A DNA stretch of 64,000 bases, taken from contig NZ_LMUW01000022.1 of the NCBI RefSeq assembly GCF_009765735.1, positions 25,377-89,376 on the forward strand. The letters are read 5' to 3'. The DNA comes from Xenophilus sp. L33 (GTDB taxonomy: Bacteria > Pseudomonadota > Gammaproteobacteria > Burkholderiales > Burkholderiaceae_C). The translations under genes and the position numbers were made by a program. Positions 37,235 through 50,286 of the stretch are shown here, in pieces; the stretch's first letter is position 1, and each line of letters starts with the position of its first letter. Under the pieces are notes generated by a model. It saw only the letters and a list, made by a program, of their open reading frames with translations. It did not search any database and was not told the DNA's origin.

Positions 37235-37801
37235 ATGTCAGACCACCAAGACCCTTCATCGCACAACGCACCCCTGCAAGGCACACCCAGCCCCGAGGAA
37301 CTCGAGGCCGCGCAAGCCGCCAACGACTTCGAGGCGCAGAACGCCGCCCAGGCCGAGATCGCCGGCCTGCAGGACGACAAGGCCAAGCTGACCGACCAGC
37401 TCGCCCGCGCCCAGGCCGAGGTGCTGAACACCCGCCGCCGGGCCGACGAGGAAGTCAGCAAGGGCCGCAAGTTCGCGATCGAGGGCTTCGCCGACAGCCT
37501 GCTGCCGGTGCTCGACAGCCTCGAAGCCGGCCTGGCGCTGCCCGACGCGACCGCCGAGCAGATCCGCGAAGGCACCGAAGCCACCCTGCGCCAACTCAAG
37601 GCGGCGCTCGAGCGCAACAAGGTGGTCGAGGTCGCGCCGCCCGCCGGCACCCGATTCGACCCGCACCAGCACCAGGCGATCTCGATCGTCCCGGCACCGG
37701 GCCAGGAGCCCAACACGATCGTCAGCGTCCTGCAGAAGGGCTACACCATCGCCGATCGCGTGCTGCGCCCGGCGCTCGTCACCGTCACCAGCCCGAGCTG
37801 A
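37235..37801 (+). CDS. grpE: Nucleotide exchange factor GrpE
   Basis: Releases ADP from DnaK. The 188-residue protein has an acidic, Gln/Ala-rich N-terminus, a long helix (about 45-95), the conserved [20 protein letters not shown], and the C-terminal beta domain [16 protein letters not shown] and [21 protein letters not shown] used the ATG at 37235 (MSDHQDPSS); earlier in-frame starts would overlap the promoter. It is first in the grpE-dnaK-dnaJ operon. Confidence 0.96.
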   Translation: MSDHQDPSSHNAPLQGTPSPEELEAAQAANDFEAQNAAQAEIAGLQDDKAKLTDQLARAQAEVLNTRRRADEEVSKGRKFAIEGFADSLLPVLDSLEAGLALPDATAEQIREGTEATLRQLKAALERNKVVEVAPPAGTRFDPHQHQAISIVPAPGQEPNTIVSVLQKGYTIADRVLRPALVTVTSPS

Positions 37802-37839
37802 AGCTCACAAGAAAACCACAGGAAATCCCCGCGTTCTCC

Positions 37840-37867
37840 CTTGAATCGCAGCGGGTTATCCACACGT
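37840..37867 (+). promoter_or_regulatory. Possible second sigma32 promoter before dnaK
   Basis: CTTGAAT (37840-37846) with a 13-bp spacer and CCACACGT (37860-37867) resembles the RpoH pattern. The -10 region is a weak match. It would allow dnaK-dnaJ expression separate from grpE. Confidence 0.35.
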
Positions 37868-37904
37868 TCAGCACAACTCAATTTTTAAGTCCAGGAGCAA
37901 AAAC

Positions 37905-39860
<1,956 letters not shown>

Positions 39861-39879
39861 TTCCGCTGCCCTGAAACGA

Positions 39880-39914
39880 GGCTGGACCCCCTGTCGAAGG
39901 CGGTCCGGCCTTTT
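39880..39914 (+). terminator. Hairpin terminator or attenuator between dnaK and dnaJ
   Basis: GGCTGGACC (39880-39888) pairs over 9 bp (one G-T) with GGTCCGGCC (39902-39910), followed by TTTT. The short T-run suggests partial termination, which would make DnaJ less abundant than DnaK. Confidence 0.6.
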
Positions 39915-39971
39915 CCGCTTCTGAACCGCTGCTTCCGAACCGCTCCTTCCGATCCCGCCACCGACCCCACC

Positions 39972-41111
39972 ATGGCCACCAAACGCGACTACTACGAAAC
40001 CCTCGGCGTCCCCAAGAACGCGAGCGAGGAGGAAATCAAGAAGGCTTATCGCAAGCTCGCGATGAAGCACCACCCCGACCGCAACCACGGTGACGCCGGC
40101 AAGGAATCCGAGGCCAAGTTCAAGGAGGTCAAGGAAGCCTACGAGATGCTCTCGGACGGCCAGAAGCGCGCCGCCTACGACCAGTACGGCCATGCCGGGG
40201 TCGACCCCAACATGCGCGGCGGCCCGGGTGCGGAAGGCTTCGGCGGCTTCGCCGAGGCCTTTGGCGACATCTTCGGCGACGTGTTCGGCGGCGCCCGCGG
40301 TGGCCGCCAGGGCGGCGGCCGGCAGGTGTTCCGTGGCAGCGACCTCAGCTACGCGATGGAAGTCACGCTGGAAGAGGCGGCCGACGGCAAGGACGCCCAG
40401 ATCCGCATCCCCAGCTGGGACGACTGCGAGGTCTGCAAGGGCACCGGCGCCAAGCCTGGCACCAAGGCGATCACCTGCACCACCTGCCACGGCCAGGGCG
40501 CGGTGCAGATGCGCCAGGGCTTCTTCAGCGTGCAGCAGACCTGCCCGACCTGCCACGGCACCGGCAAGCTCATTCCCGAGCCCTGCGCGGCCTGCCACGG
40601 CCAGGGCAAGATCAAGAACAACAAGACGCTGGAAGTGAAGATCCCGGCCGGCATCGACGACGGCATGCGCATCCGCAGCACCGGCAACGGCGAGCCCGGC
40701 ACCAACGGGGGGCCGCCGGGCGACCTCTACATCGAGATCCGGCTCAAGAAGCACGAGCTGTTCGAGCGCGACGGCGACGACCTGCACTGCGTGGTGCCGG
40801 TCAGCATCACCACCGCGGCGCTGGGCGGCGAGATCAACGTGCCGACCTTGAAGGGCGCCGCGGCGATCGACATCCCCGACGGCACCCAGAGCGGCAAGCA
40901 GTTCCGGCTGCGCGGCAAGGGCATCAAGGGCGTGCGCTCCAGCTACCCGGGCGACCTCTACTGCCACGTGCGGGTCGAGACACCGGTCAAGCTGACCGAG
41001 CATCAGCGCAAGCTGATCAAGGAGCTCGACGAGTCGCTCAAGAAGGGCGGCGAGAAGCACAGCCCCACCGACAAGGGCTGGTTCGACAAGGCCAAGGAAT
41101 TCTTCAGCTGA
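39972..41111 (+). CDS. dnaJ: Chaperone protein DnaJ (Hsp40)
   Basis: Co-chaperone of DnaK, 379 residues. The J domain (residues 1-70) has the HPD motif in [11 protein letters not shown] Gly/Phe-rich stretch follows (about 75-125), then four zinc-finger CxxCxGxG repeats: [24 protein letters not shown] and CAACHGQG (about 155-220). The C-terminal substrate domains complete a class I DnaJ. Confidence 0.98.
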   Translation: MATKRDYYETLGVPKNASEEEIKKAYRKLAMKHHPDRNHGDAGKESEAKFKEVKEAYEMLSDGQKRAAYDQYGHAGVDPNMRGGPGAEGFGGFAEAFGDIFGDVFGGARGGRQGGGRQVFRGSDLSYAMEVTLEEAADGKDAQIRIPSWDDCEVCKGTGAKPGTKAITCTTCHGQGAVQMRQGFFSVQQTCPTCHGTGKLIPEPCAACHGQGKIKNNKTLEVKIPAGIDDGMRIRSTGNGEPGTNGGPPGDLYIEIRLKKHELFERDGDDLHCVVPVSITTAALGGEINVPTLKGAAAIDIPDGTQSGKQFRLRGKGIKGVRSSYPGDLYCHVRVETPVKLTEHQRKLIKELDESLKKGGEKHSPTDKGWFDKAKEFFS

Positions 41112-41546
41112 TCCGGCCAGCAATCGGGCCGCCGCAGCACTCGACGCAAGTTCGCGCGCTTTCCATCGAATCGAGCCGCTCGGGCGCAGGGCCGGCCGAT
41201 GCCCATTTCGCCGCCTCAGGTATCTCCGGACCTGTCGGCGCAGCACCCGTTTCGCGCGTTTCATCGATCAATGGCGCCGCGAATTCGAACGGGTGAACCG
41301 CAGCGCCTTTCGGGACGTAGACAGTGCTATCGGCAGGACGGCCGGCATCCTGAGAGGATGTCCATCGGCGCCAGGAAATTTATTGGCGTTCTGTTGACTG
41401 CTACCACTTTGCGGCCACTGATGTGTTGGAACTTATCGACTGCATGAAATTCTTATTTGAAAAGCAATTTGCGGGGGTCGCTCTTTGTTCTATGCTTTGA
41501 GCGAGTTCCTGCCTGAGGGGTTTTTTCACAGCGTGCACACACCACC
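41112..41546 (+). other. Long intergenic region upstream of prkA
   Basis: About 435 bp without a credible gene. Its second half (about 41380-41530) is distinctly richer in A+T than the surroundings, as is usual upstream of sigma54 promoters. A loose match to the IHF consensus lies at 41434-41446 (TATCGACTGCATG, two mismatches), about 110 bp upstream of the -24 element. I see no clear activator palindrome and no terminator with a T-run after dnaJ. Confidence 0.5.
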
Positions 41547-41561
41547 TGGCACCATTCCTGC
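41547..41561 (+). promoter_or_regulatory. Sigma54-type promoter of prkA-yeaH-spoVR
   Basis: TGGCACC-ATTC-CTGC has the invariant GG-N10-GC spacing (GG at 41548, GC at 41560) and matches the RpoN consensus well at both ends. Transcription would start near 41572, giving a leader of about 55 nt that contains a perfect 6-bp hairpin (CCGGGC-AGC-GCCCGG, 41592-41606) just before the Shine-Dalgarno. In E. coli the homologous yeaGH genes are RpoN/NtrC-dependent. Confidence 0.72.
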
Positions 41562-41626
41562 GAACGATGCGACGTGTGCAGCACGGAATCCCCGGGCAGC
41601 GCCCGGTCGACTCGATGGAGGTGTCT

Positions 41627-43549
41627 ATGGATGTCATTAGTAACTTCGCCGCCCGATATGAGCGCACGCGCGAAGAGGTCCTGTCCCTGCAGGAATATCT
41701 GGAGATCTGCAAACGGGAGCCGCTGGCCTACGCCACTGCTGCCGAGCGCATGCTCAAGGCGATCGGCGAACCCGAACTGGTGGACACGCGCAACGACACC
41801 CGGCTGTCGCGCATCTTCGCCAACAAGGTCATCAAGATCTACCCAGCCTTCCGCGAGTTCTACGGCATGGAAGATGCCATCGAGCAGGTGGTGTCCTACT
41901 TCCGGCACGCCGCGCAGGGCCTCGAGGAGAAGAAGCAGATCCTCTACCTGCTGGGTCCGGTCGGCGGCGGCAAGAGCTCGATCGCCGAGCGCCTGAAGCA
42001 GCTGATGGAGCACGTGCCCTTCTATTCGATCAAGGGCTCGCCGGTGAACGAGACGCCGCTCGGCCTCTTCGACGCGGCCGAGGACGGCGAGATCCTCGAG
42101 AAGGAATACGGCATCCCGCGCCGCTACCTGCAGCGCATCCTGTCGCCGTGGGCGGTCAAGCGGCTGGAAGAATACGGCGGCGACATCCGCCAGTTCCAGG
42201 TGGTCAAGCGCTACCCGTCGGTGCTGCGGCAGATCGCCGTCGCCAAGACCGAGCCGGGCGACGAGAACAACCAGGACATCAGCTCGCTGGTCGGCAAGAT
42301 CGACATCCGCAAGCTCGAGGACTACGCGCAGGACGACCCCGACGCCTATTCCTATTCCGGCGGCCTCTGCCTGGCCAATCAGGGCCTGCTGGAGTTCGTC
42401 GAGATGTTCAAGGCGCCGATCAAGGTGCTGCACCCGCTGCTCACGGCCACCCAGGAAGGCAACTTCAAGGGCACCGAAGGCTTCGGCGCGATTCCCTTCG
42501 ACGGCATCGTGCTGGCGCACAGCAACGAGAGCGAGTGGAAGGCCTTCCGCAACAACAAGAACAACGAAGCCTTCCTCGACCGCATCTACATCGTCAAGGT
42601 GCCTTACTGCCTGCGCGTGTCGGAAGAGATCAAGATCTACGAGAAGCTGGTGCGCAACTCGTCGCTGGCCGCGGCGCCCTGCGCGCCCGGCACGCTGCGG
42701 ATGATGGCCCAGTTCTCGGCACTGACCCGGCTGAAGGAACCCGAGAACTCCAGCATCTTCAGCAAGATGCAGATCTACGACGGCGACAACCTGAAGGACA
42801 CCGACCCGAAGGCCAAGTCGATGCAGGAGTATCGCGACTACGCGGGCGTCGACGAAGGCATGAGCGGCGTATCCACGCGCTTCGCCTTCAAGATCATCTC
42901 GAAGGTCTTCAACTTCGACAGCAGCGAGGTGGCGGCCAACCCGGTGCACCTGATGTACGTGCTCGAGCAGCAGATCGAGCGCGAGCAGTTCGCGCCCGAG
43001 ACCGAGCAGAAGTACCTGTCGTACATCAAGGAGCTGATGGCGCCGCGCTATGCGGAGTTCATCGGCAAGGAGATCCAGACGGCCTACCTCGAGAGCTATT
43101 CGGAATACGGCCAGAACATCTTCGACCGCTACGTGACCTACGCCGACTACTGGATCCAGGACCAGGAGTACCGCGACCAGGACACGGGCGAGGTGTTCGA
43201 CCGCGCGTCGCTTAACGGCGAGCTCGAGAAGATCGAGAAGCCGGCCGGCATCAGCAACCCGAAGGACTTCCGCAACGAGATCGTCAACTTCGTGCTGCGC
43301 GCGCGGGCGGGCAACGCCGGCAAGAATCCGCTCTGGACCAGCTACGAGAAGCTGCGCACCGTGATCGAGAAGAAGATGTTCTCGAACACCGAGGAGCTGC
43401 TGCCCGTCATCAGCTTCAACGCCAAGAGCAGCGCTGACGAGATGAAGAAGCACGAGGACTTCGTCAACCGGATGGTCAACAAGGGCTATACGGCCAAGCA
43501 GGTCCGCCTGCTGTGCGAGTGGTATCTGAGAGTACGCAAGAGCTCATGA
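41627..43549 (+). CDS. prkA: PrkA/YeaG-family serine protein kinase
   Basis: An AAA-type protein with a C-terminal kinase-like domain, linked to stationary-phase and nitrogen-stress responses. The 640-residue protein has a Walker A motif GPVGGGKSS at about 110-118, the AAA core with IPFDGIVLAHSNESEW, FLDRIYIVKVPYCLRVSEE and the C-terminal PrkA domain. I used the ATG at 41627, which has GGAGG 6 nt upstream; the ATG at 41615 lacks one. It heads an operon with yeaH and spoVR, the standard proteobacterial set. Confidence 0.95.
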   Translation: MDVISNFAARYERTREEVLSLQEYLEICKREPLAYATAAERMLKAIGEPELVDTRNDTRLSRIFANKVIKIYPAFREFYGMEDAIEQVVSYFRHAAQGLEEKKQILYLLGPVGGGKSSIAERLKQLMEHVPFYSIKGSPVNETPLGLFDAAEDGEILEKEYGIPRRYLQRILSPWAVKRLEEYGGDIRQFQVVKRYPSVLRQIAVAKTEPGDENNQDISSLVGKIDIRKLEDYAQDDPDAYSYSGGLCLANQGLLEFVEMFKAPIKVLHPLLTATQEGNFKGTEGFGAIPFDGIVLAHSNESEWKAFRNNKNNEAFLDRIYIVKVPYCLRVSEEIKIYEKLVRNSSLAAAPCAPGTLRMMAQFSALTRLKEPENSSIFSKMQIYDGDNLKDTDPKAKSMQEYRDYAGVDEGMSGVSTRFAFKIISKVFNFDSSEVAANPVHLMYVLEQQIEREQFAPETEQKYLSYIKELMAPRYAEFIGKEIQTAYLESYSEYGQNIFDRYVTYADYWIQDQEYRDQDTGEVFDRASLNGELEKIEKPAGISNPKDFRNEIVNFVLRARAGNAGKNPLWTSYEKLRTVIEKKMFSNTEELLPVISFNAKSSADEMKKHEDFVNRMVNKGYTAKQVRLLCEWYLRVRKSS

Positions 43550-43570
43550 CGAGCTGAAGGAGTCGGGTCC

Positions 43571-44863
43571 GTGGCCATGCTGCAGCAGATCATCGATCGC
43601 CGTTTATCGGGCAAGAACAAGTCCATCGGCAATCGGGAACGTTTCCTGCGGCGCTACCGCGAACAGATCGGCGAAGCGGTTCGCCGGGCGGTCAGCGGGC
43701 GCGGCATCCGGAACCTCGAACAGGGCGAGGACATCACGCTGCCCAAGCGCGATGTCTCCGAGCCCGTGTTCGGGCACGGCCAGGGCGGTGACCGCGAGTA
43801 CGTGCATCCGGGCAACAAGGAGTACGTCAAGGGCGACCGCATCGAGCGGCCGCCGTCGGGCGGCGGCGGTGGCGGCAGCGGCAAGCAGGCCGGCGACGGC
43901 GAAGGCGGCGAGGACGACTTCGTCTTCCGCCTCACCAAGGAAGAATTCATGCGGGTCTTCTTCGAGGACCTCGCCCTGCCCCACCTCATCCGCACCCAAC
44001 TGGCCGAAGTGCCCGAGTGGAAGAGCCACCGGGCCGGCTTCGTCAGCGACGGCAATCCGAGCAACCTGCACGTGGTGCGCTCGATGCGCGGCGCGCTGGC
44101 GCGGCGAATCGCGCTCGGCGGCGACGACCGGCGCGAGATCCGCGAGCTCGAAGCCCATCTGCTGCACCTGCAGCGCGGCCCGCGGGTGGCCGACGCGCTG
44201 GTGCAGCGCGAGATCCGCGAGACCGAGGCCAAGATCGCCGAGTTGCGCGGCAAGGCGCGGCACGTGCCCTACCTCGATCCGATCGACCTGCGCTACCGCA
44301 ACCGGGTCAAGGTGCCGGTGCCTTCGGCCAAGGCGGTGATGTTCTGCCTGATGGACGTCTCGGGCTCGATGGACGAGGCGCGCAAGGACATGTCCAAGCG
44401 CTTCTTCATGCTGCTCTACATGTTCCTCACGCGGCACTACGAGAAGATCGACCTGGTCTTCATCCGCCACCACACGCAGGCCTCCGAAGTCACCGAGGAA
44501 GAGTTCTTCCATGCCACCGAGACCGGCGGCACCGTGGTGTCGAGCGCGCTCACCTTGATGAACGACATCATCAAGGCGCGCTACCCGAGCAACGAGTGGA
44601 ACATCTACGGCGCCCAGGCCAGCGACGGCGACAACTGGCACCAGGACAGCGGCCGCTGCCGCGAGCTGCTGGCCGACCACCTGCTGCCGGCGGTGCGCTA
44701 CTACGCCTACGTGCAGGTTGCCGAGGCCGAGCAGAACATGTGGCAGGAATACACCCAGCTGGTCGGATCGCACAAGAATTTCGCGATGCGCAAGGTGGCG
44801 GACGCGCAGGACATCTACCCGGTGTTCCGCGAGCTGTTCAAGAAAGAGAGAGGGCCGGCGTGA
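43571..44863 (+). CDS. yeaH: YeaH family protein (UPF0229, von Willebrand A-like)
   Basis: A 430-residue protein of unknown biochemical function that always accompanies PrkA. It has an N-terminal basic region (DRRLSGKNKSIGNRERFLRR), a glycine-rich patch (residues about 95-105), and a C-terminal vWA-like domain with the metal-site motif MDVSGSMDEARKDM. The TGGT segment ETGGTVVSSAL follows. The GTG at 43571 fits AAGGAG 8 nt upstream; the ATG at 43577 is too far. It overlaps spoVR by 4 nt. Confidence 0.93.
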   Translation: MAMLQQIIDRRLSGKNKSIGNRERFLRRYREQIGEAVRRAVSGRGIRNLEQGEDITLPKRDVSEPVFGHGQGGDREYVHPGNKEYVKGDRIERPPSGGGGGGSGKQAGDGEGGEDDFVFRLTKEEFMRVFFEDLALPHLIRTQLAEVPEWKSHRAGFVSDGNPSNLHVVRSMRGALARRIALGGDDRREIRELEAHLLHLQRGPRVADALVQREIRETEAKIAELRGKARHVPYLDPIDLRYRNRVKVPVPSAKAVMFCLMDVSGSMDEARKDMSKRFFMLLYMFLTRHYEKIDLVFIRHHTQASEVTEEEFFHATETGGTVVSSALTLMNDIIKARYPSNEWNIYGAQASDGDNWHQDSGRCRELLADHLLPAVRYYAYVQVAEAEQNMWQEYTQLVGSHKNFAMRKVADAQDIYPVFRELFKKERGPA

Positions 44864-46413
44864 ACCCAGAAACAGTTTCGACAGACAAGGCCAAGGCGAA
44901 GACCAAGGCGGCGGCGCCGCTGCCCAGTCCGTCCGACTGGACCTTCGACCTGATCGAGCAGTACCACACCGAGATCGCGCGGGTGGCCAAGGGCTACGGC
45001 CTCGACACCTACGCCAACCAGCTCGAGATCATCACTGCCGAGCAGATGATGGACGCCTATGCCTCGGTCGGCATGCCCGTCATCTACCGCCACTGGTCCT
45101 ACGGCAAGCAGTTCATCTCGACCGAGAAGAACTACCGGCGCGGCCACATGGGGCTGGCCTACGAGATCGTGATCAACTCCGATCCCTGCATCGCCTACCT
45201 GATGGAAGAGAACACCATGGCCATGCAGGCCCTGGTGATCGCCCATGCGGCCTACGGCCACAACAGCTTCTTCAAGGGCAACTACCTCTTCAAGATGTGG
45301 ACCGACGCGTCGTCCATCATCGACTACCTGGTCTACGCCCGTAACTTCATCAGCGAATGCGAGGAGCGACACGGCGTCGGCCCGGTCGAGGACCTGCTCG
45401 ACTCCTGCCACGCGCTGATGAACCACGGCGTCGACCGCTACCGCCGGCCGCAGCGCCTGTCGCTGAGCCAGGAGCAGGCGCGGCGCGAGGAGCGCGAGCA
45501 CCACCTGCAGCAGCAGGTCAACGACCTCTGGCGAACGCTGCCGCGCAAGCCCGGCCGCACCGCGGAAGACGAAGAGGCCTCGCGCCGCTTCCCGGCCGAG
45601 CCGCAGGAAAACCTGCTGTACTTCATCGAGAAGAACGCACCATTGTTGGAACCCTGGCAACGCGAAGTGGTGCGCATCGTGCGCAAAATCGGGCAGTACT
45701 TCTACCCGCAGCGCCAGACCCAGGTCATGAACGAAGGCTGGGCCACCTTCTGGCACTACACGCTGCTCAACACGCTCTACGACGAAGGCCTCCTGGCCGA
45801 CGGCTTCATGATGGAGTGGCTGCAGTCGCACACCAACGTGGTCTACCAGCCGCCGATCGGCCACCGGGCCTACAGCGGCATCAATCCGTATGCGCTCGGC
45901 TTCGCGATGTTCACCGACCTGCGGCGCATCTGCGAAAACCCGACCGAGGAAGACATCCGCTGGTTCCCGGACCTGGCCAACACCGACTGGGTGACCTCGC
46001 TGCACTACGCGATGCGCAACTTCAAGGACGAGAGCTTCATCGGCCAGTTCCTGTCGCCCAAGCTGATGCGCGACTTCCGCTTCTTCACGGTGCGCGACAA
46101 GGAGAGCGAGCCCGAGCTGGAGGTGTCGGCGATCCATGACGACAGCGGCTACCGCCAGTTGCGCGAATCGCTGTCGCGCCAGTACGACCTGAACCACCGC
46201 GAGCCCAACATCCAGGTCTGGAGCGTCAACCTGCGCGGCGACCGTTCACTCACGCTGCGTCACACGCAGCACAACAACCGCCCGCTGCACGACGATTCGA
46301 ACGAGGTCTTGAAGCACGTCGCCCGCCTGTGGGGTTTCGACGTGCACCTGGAAAGCGTCGACAGCCAGGGCCGCATCAACCACCGCAAGGTGCCGGGGCC
46401 GCAAGGCGCTTGA
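44860..46413 (+). CDS. spoVR: SpoVR family protein (YcgB)
   Basis: A 517-residue protein of the SpoVR/YcgB family; the biochemical role is not established. Conserved features are YRHWSYGKQF, the histidine-rich HAAYGHNSFFKGNYLF, the QVMNEGWATFWHY segment (metal-site-like), and YSGINPYALGFAMFTDL. The GTG start overlaps the yeaH stop (GTGA). It ends 4 bp from the convergent tag gene. Confidence 0.94.
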   Translation: MNPETVSTDKAKAKTKAAAPLPSPSDWTFDLIEQYHTEIARVAKGYGLDTYANQLEIITAEQMMDAYASVGMPVIYRHWSYGKQFISTEKNYRRGHMGLAYEIVINSDPCIAYLMEENTMAMQALVIAHAAYGHNSFFKGNYLFKMWTDASSIIDYLVYARNFISECEERHGVGPVEDLLDSCHALMNHGVDRYRRPQRLSLSQEQARREEREHHLQQQVNDLWRTLPRKPGRTAEDEEASRRFPAEPQENLLYFIEKNAPLLEPWQREVVRIVRKIGQYFYPQRQTQVMNEGWATFWHYTLLNTLYDEGLLADGFMMEWLQSHTNVVYQPPIGHRAYSGINPYALGFAMFTDLRRICENPTEEDIRWFPDLANTDWVTSLHYAMRNFKDESFIGQFLSPKLMRDFRFFTVRDKESEPELEVSAIHDDSGYRQLRESLSRQYDLNHREPNIQVWSVNLRGDRSLTLRHTQHNNRPLHDDSNEVLKHVARLWGFDVHLESVDSQGRINHRKVPGPQGA

Positions 46414-46417
46414 GGTT

Positions 46418-47056
46418 TCAGCGCGGCGGCTTCAACGCCGCGCGCTGCCGCAGTGCGACGTCGCGTGCATGGCAACCATGCACGTGGTCGTTCACCAGCC
46501 CCATCGCCTGCATGAACGCGTAGACCGTGGTCGGGCCGACGAAGCTCCAGCCGCGCTTCTTCAGGTCCTTAGACATCGCGATCGATTCCGGCGAGGTGAC
46601 CATGGTCTGCAGGGCCTCGTGCGTCACCTTCTTCGGCCGGCTCTTCGGATCGGGCTCGTAGCCCCAGGCATAGGCCGCCAGCGAGCCGAATTCCTCGCGC
46701 AGCTCGATCACCCGCTGGGCGTTGTTGATGGCCGAGGCGATCTTGCCCGCGTGGCGCACGATGCCGGCGTCGGCCAGCAGCCGGGAAGTGTCCTTGGCGC
46801 CGAAGCGGGCCATCTTCTCGGCCTCGAAATTGGCGAAGCCGGCGCGGAAGGCCTCGCGCTTGTTGAGGATGGTGAGCCAGCTGAGGCCGGCCTGGAAGCC
46901 TTCGAGGCAGAGCTTCTCGAACAGCCGCCGGTCGTCGGTGACCGGGAAGCCCCATTCGCTGTCGTGGTAGGCGCGGTAGACCGGCGTCGCCTCGCACCAG
47001 CGGCAGCGCCACTGGCCGTCTTCGCCCTGCGCCAGGCCGGCCCGGGCTTCGCTCAC
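46418..47056 (-). CDS. tag: DNA-3-methyladenine glycosylase I
   Basis: Base-excision repair enzyme removing 3-methyladenine. The 212-residue protein shows [20 protein letters not shown] (zinc Cys and His region), [20 protein letters not shown] with the catalytic Glu, and the C-terminal [20 protein letters not shown], then VNDHVHGC with further zinc ligands. The GTG start at 47056 overlaps the aroQ stop by 4 nt (GTGA) and adds about 16 residues before the conserved start. Confidence 0.95.
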   Translation of the reverse strand: MSEARAGLAQGEDGQWRCRWCEATPVYRAYHDSEWGFPVTDDRRLFEKLCLEGFQAGLSWLTILNKREAFRAGFANFEAEKMARFGAKDTSRLLADAGIVRHAGKIASAINNAQRVIELREEFGSLAAYAWGYEPDPKSRPKKVTHEALQTMVTSPESIAMSKDLKKRGWSFVGPTTVYAFMQAMGLVNDHVHGCHARDVALRQRAALKPPR

Positions 47057-47502
47057 GCCGAGACTTTCACCAGCGCCTCGATCGCCAGCGCGTAGCCCTT
47101 GACGCCGAAGCCGACGATGATGCCGCGCGCCGCCGGCGAGATGAAGGAATGGTGGCGGAACTCCTCGCGCGCATGCACGTTGGAGATGTGCAGTTCGACC
47201 AGCGGCACGCTGGCGCCCTTGATCGCATCGTGCAGTGCGATCGAAGTGTGGGTGTAGGCGCCCGGGTTCATCACCACGCCGAGCATGCGGCCGGCAGCGA
47301 CCTCGCGTCCGGCCTCGTGGATCCAGTCGACCAGAAAGCCCTCGTGGTTGGACTGGCGGCATTCGATCTCGACGCCGGCCTTGGCGCCGGTCTCCTGGCA
47401 GAGGCGCTCGACGTCGGCGAGCGTCTCGTGGCCGTATTGCGCGGGCTCGCGGGTGCCGAGCAGGTTGAGGTTGGGGCCGTTCAGGACGAGGATTTTCTTC
47501 AT
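47053..47502 (-). CDS. aroQ: Type II 3-dehydroquinate dehydratase
   Basis: Third step of the shikimate pathway. The 149-residue protein has the standard sequence blocks: [20 protein letters not shown] (catalytic Arg and Tyr), [27 protein letters not shown] and [18 protein letters not shown]. It shares a 4-nt overlap with tag and is divergent from frmA across 64 bp. Confidence 0.97.
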   Translation of the reverse strand: MKKILVLNGPNLNLLGTREPAQYGHETLADVERLCQETGAKAGVEIECRQSNHEGFLVDWIHEAGREVAAGRMLGVVMNPGAYTHTSIALHDAIKGASVPLVELHISNVHAREEFRHHSFISPAARGIIVGFGVKGYALAIEALVKVSA

Positions 47503-47566
47503 GGCATGACTCTCCGGTGCCCGGCATCTTATAGTGGCCGGCCTGCCCAACGAAACCGAGAGAACC

Positions 47567-48673
<1,107 letters not shown>

Positions 48674-48692
48674 ATCACCGGGGCACACGACC

Positions 48693-49607
48693 ATGGAAAG
48701 CCTGCAGCCGCTGCGTTCGATCGAGGCCGGGGTGCTCGACGTCGCCTACCACGAGGCCGGCCCGGCCGACGGCCCGCCGGTGCTGCTCATGCACGGCTTT
48801 CCCTACGACATCCACAGCTACGTCGAGGTGGCGCCGATGCTGGCGGCGGCCGGTTGCCGGGTCGTCGTGCCCTACCTGCGCGGCTACGGCGGCACCCGCT
48901 TCCTGAGCGCCGCGACGCCGCGCTCGGGCGAGCAGGCGGCGCTCGGCGCCGACCTGCTGGCGCTGCTCGACGCGCTGAAGATCCCGCGCGCCCTGCTGGC
49001 CGGCTACGACTGGGGCGGCCGCGCCGCCTGCGTGGTGGCGGCGCTCTGGCCGGAGCGCTGCACCGGCCTGGTCTCGTTCAACAGCTACAACATCCAGAAC
49101 ATCGCGACCGCGCTGCAACCGGCCCCGGCCGCGCAGGAGCAGCGGCTCTGGTACCAGTACTACTTCCACAGCGAGCGCGGCCGCGCCGGGCTCGCGAAAG
49201 ACCGGCGCGACGTCACGCGGCTGCTCTGGCGGCTGTGGTCGCCGACCTGGGCCTTCGACGAGGCCACCTTCGAGCGCAGCGCCGCCGCCTTCGACCATCC
49301 GGATTTCGTCGAGGTGGTGATCCATTCGTACCGGCATCGCTACGGCTTGGTGCCGGGCGATCCGGCCTGTGCGGAGATCGAGGCCCGGCTGGCCGCCGAG
49401 CCGCAGATCCGCGTGCCGAGCATCACCTTCGACGGCGCCGACGACGGCGTGCGGCCGACCGCCGATGCGTCGAAGGACGCGCGCCACTTCGCCGGACCGC
49501 GCTCGCACCGCATCGTGGCGGGCAGCGGCCACAACATGCCGCAGGAACGGCCGCGGGTGTTCGCGGACGCGGTGCTCGAACTGCTCGAACCGCTGTCACG
49601 TCGATGA
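48693..49607 (+). CDS. Alpha/beta hydrolase, epoxide hydrolase/dehalogenase type
   Basis: A 304-residue alpha/beta hydrolase. The elbow GYDWGGRAA carries an aspartate rather than a serine nucleophile, and the oxyanion region is MHGFPYDIHSY. These put it with epoxide hydrolases and haloalkane dehalogenases rather than esterases. The catalytic His is in GSGHNMPQERP. It starts 19 bp after frmA, so the two are likely cotranscribed. Its substrate is unknown. Confidence 0.82.
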   Translation: MESLQPLRSIEAGVLDVAYHEAGPADGPPVLLMHGFPYDIHSYVEVAPMLAAAGCRVVVPYLRGYGGTRFLSAATPRSGEQAALGADLLALLDALKIPRALLAGYDWGGRAACVVAALWPERCTGLVSFNSYNIQNIATALQPAPAAQEQRLWYQYYFHSERGRAGLAKDRRDVTRLLWRLWSPTWAFDEATFERSAAAFDHPDFVEVVIHSYRHRYGLVPGDPACAEIEARLAAEPQIRVPSITFDGADDGVRPTADASKDARHFAGPRSHRIVAGSGHNMPQERPRVFADAVLELLEPLSRR

Positions 49608-50206
49608 ACGACCGGATGCATCCGCTGCCCGATCGCGAACAGATCCTGCTGCTCGAACCCTTCGAAGGCCTCGACCTCCCGGACATCCACGTGGTCGCGA
49701 CCCTGCGCGATGCCGAGGACGCGGTGGCCGCGCTGCAGGCGGCGCGCACTGTCGGCTTCGACACCGAATCGAAGCCGACCTTCGCCAAGAACGAGGTCTC
49801 GACCGGCCCGCACCTGGTGCAGTTCGCGACCCTCGACGAGGCGTGGCTCTTCCAGTCGCACCGCACCGAACTGCTGCCGACCCTGGCGATGCTGCTCGGC
49901 ACCGACACGGTCACCAAGGTCGGCTTCGGCCTGTCCTCCGACCTCAGCATGATCCGCGCGCGCTTCGGCGTCGAGCCGCGCGCCGTGGTCGACATCGACA
50001 ACGAATTCCGGCGCCGCGGCTACCGCCAGTCGATCGGCGTGAAGATGGCGGTGGCGCTGGTCTTCGATCGCCGCTTCGTCAAGTCGCGCAAGGCGACCAC
50101 ATCGAACTGGGCCAACAAGCAGCTGACCGATGCGCAGTTGCGCTATGCCGCCAACGACGCGCATGCGGCGATCCGGGTGTTCGACGCGATGGGCCTCGGC
50201 GGCTGA
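49604..50206 (+). CDS. 3'-5' exonuclease domain protein (DEDDy type)
   Basis: A 200-residue single-domain exonuclease related to RNase D and WRN. The DEDDy residues are recognisable: VGFDTESKPTF (first D and E), GFGLSSDLSMI (second D), and YAANDAHAAIRVFD (Tyr-x3-Asp). No HRDC domain is present. The ATG overlaps the upstream hydrolase stop (ATGA). Whether RNA or DNA is the target is open. Confidence 0.85.
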   Translation: MNDRMHPLPDREQILLLEPFEGLDLPDIHVVATLRDAEDAVAALQAARTVGFDTESKPTFAKNEVSTGPHLVQFATLDEAWLFQSHRTELLPTLAMLLGTDTVTKVGFGLSSDLSMIRARFGVEPRAVVDIDNEFRRRGYRQSIGVKMAVALVFDRRFVKSRKATTSNWANKQLTDAQLRYAANDAHAAIRVFDAMGLGG

Positions 50207-50286
50207 TTCTTCCGGTCGCTGGCAGGCTTTCTGTCACCACCGTCAGCCCCCCGAAAGCTGGGGCCGGCCAAACGCGATTCCGGCGC

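Noticed and set aside
41199..41447. A small plus-strand open frame in the dnaJ-prkA gap
   Set aside because: No ribosome site, no recognisable motif, and its composition changes midway with the A+T-rich promoter region.
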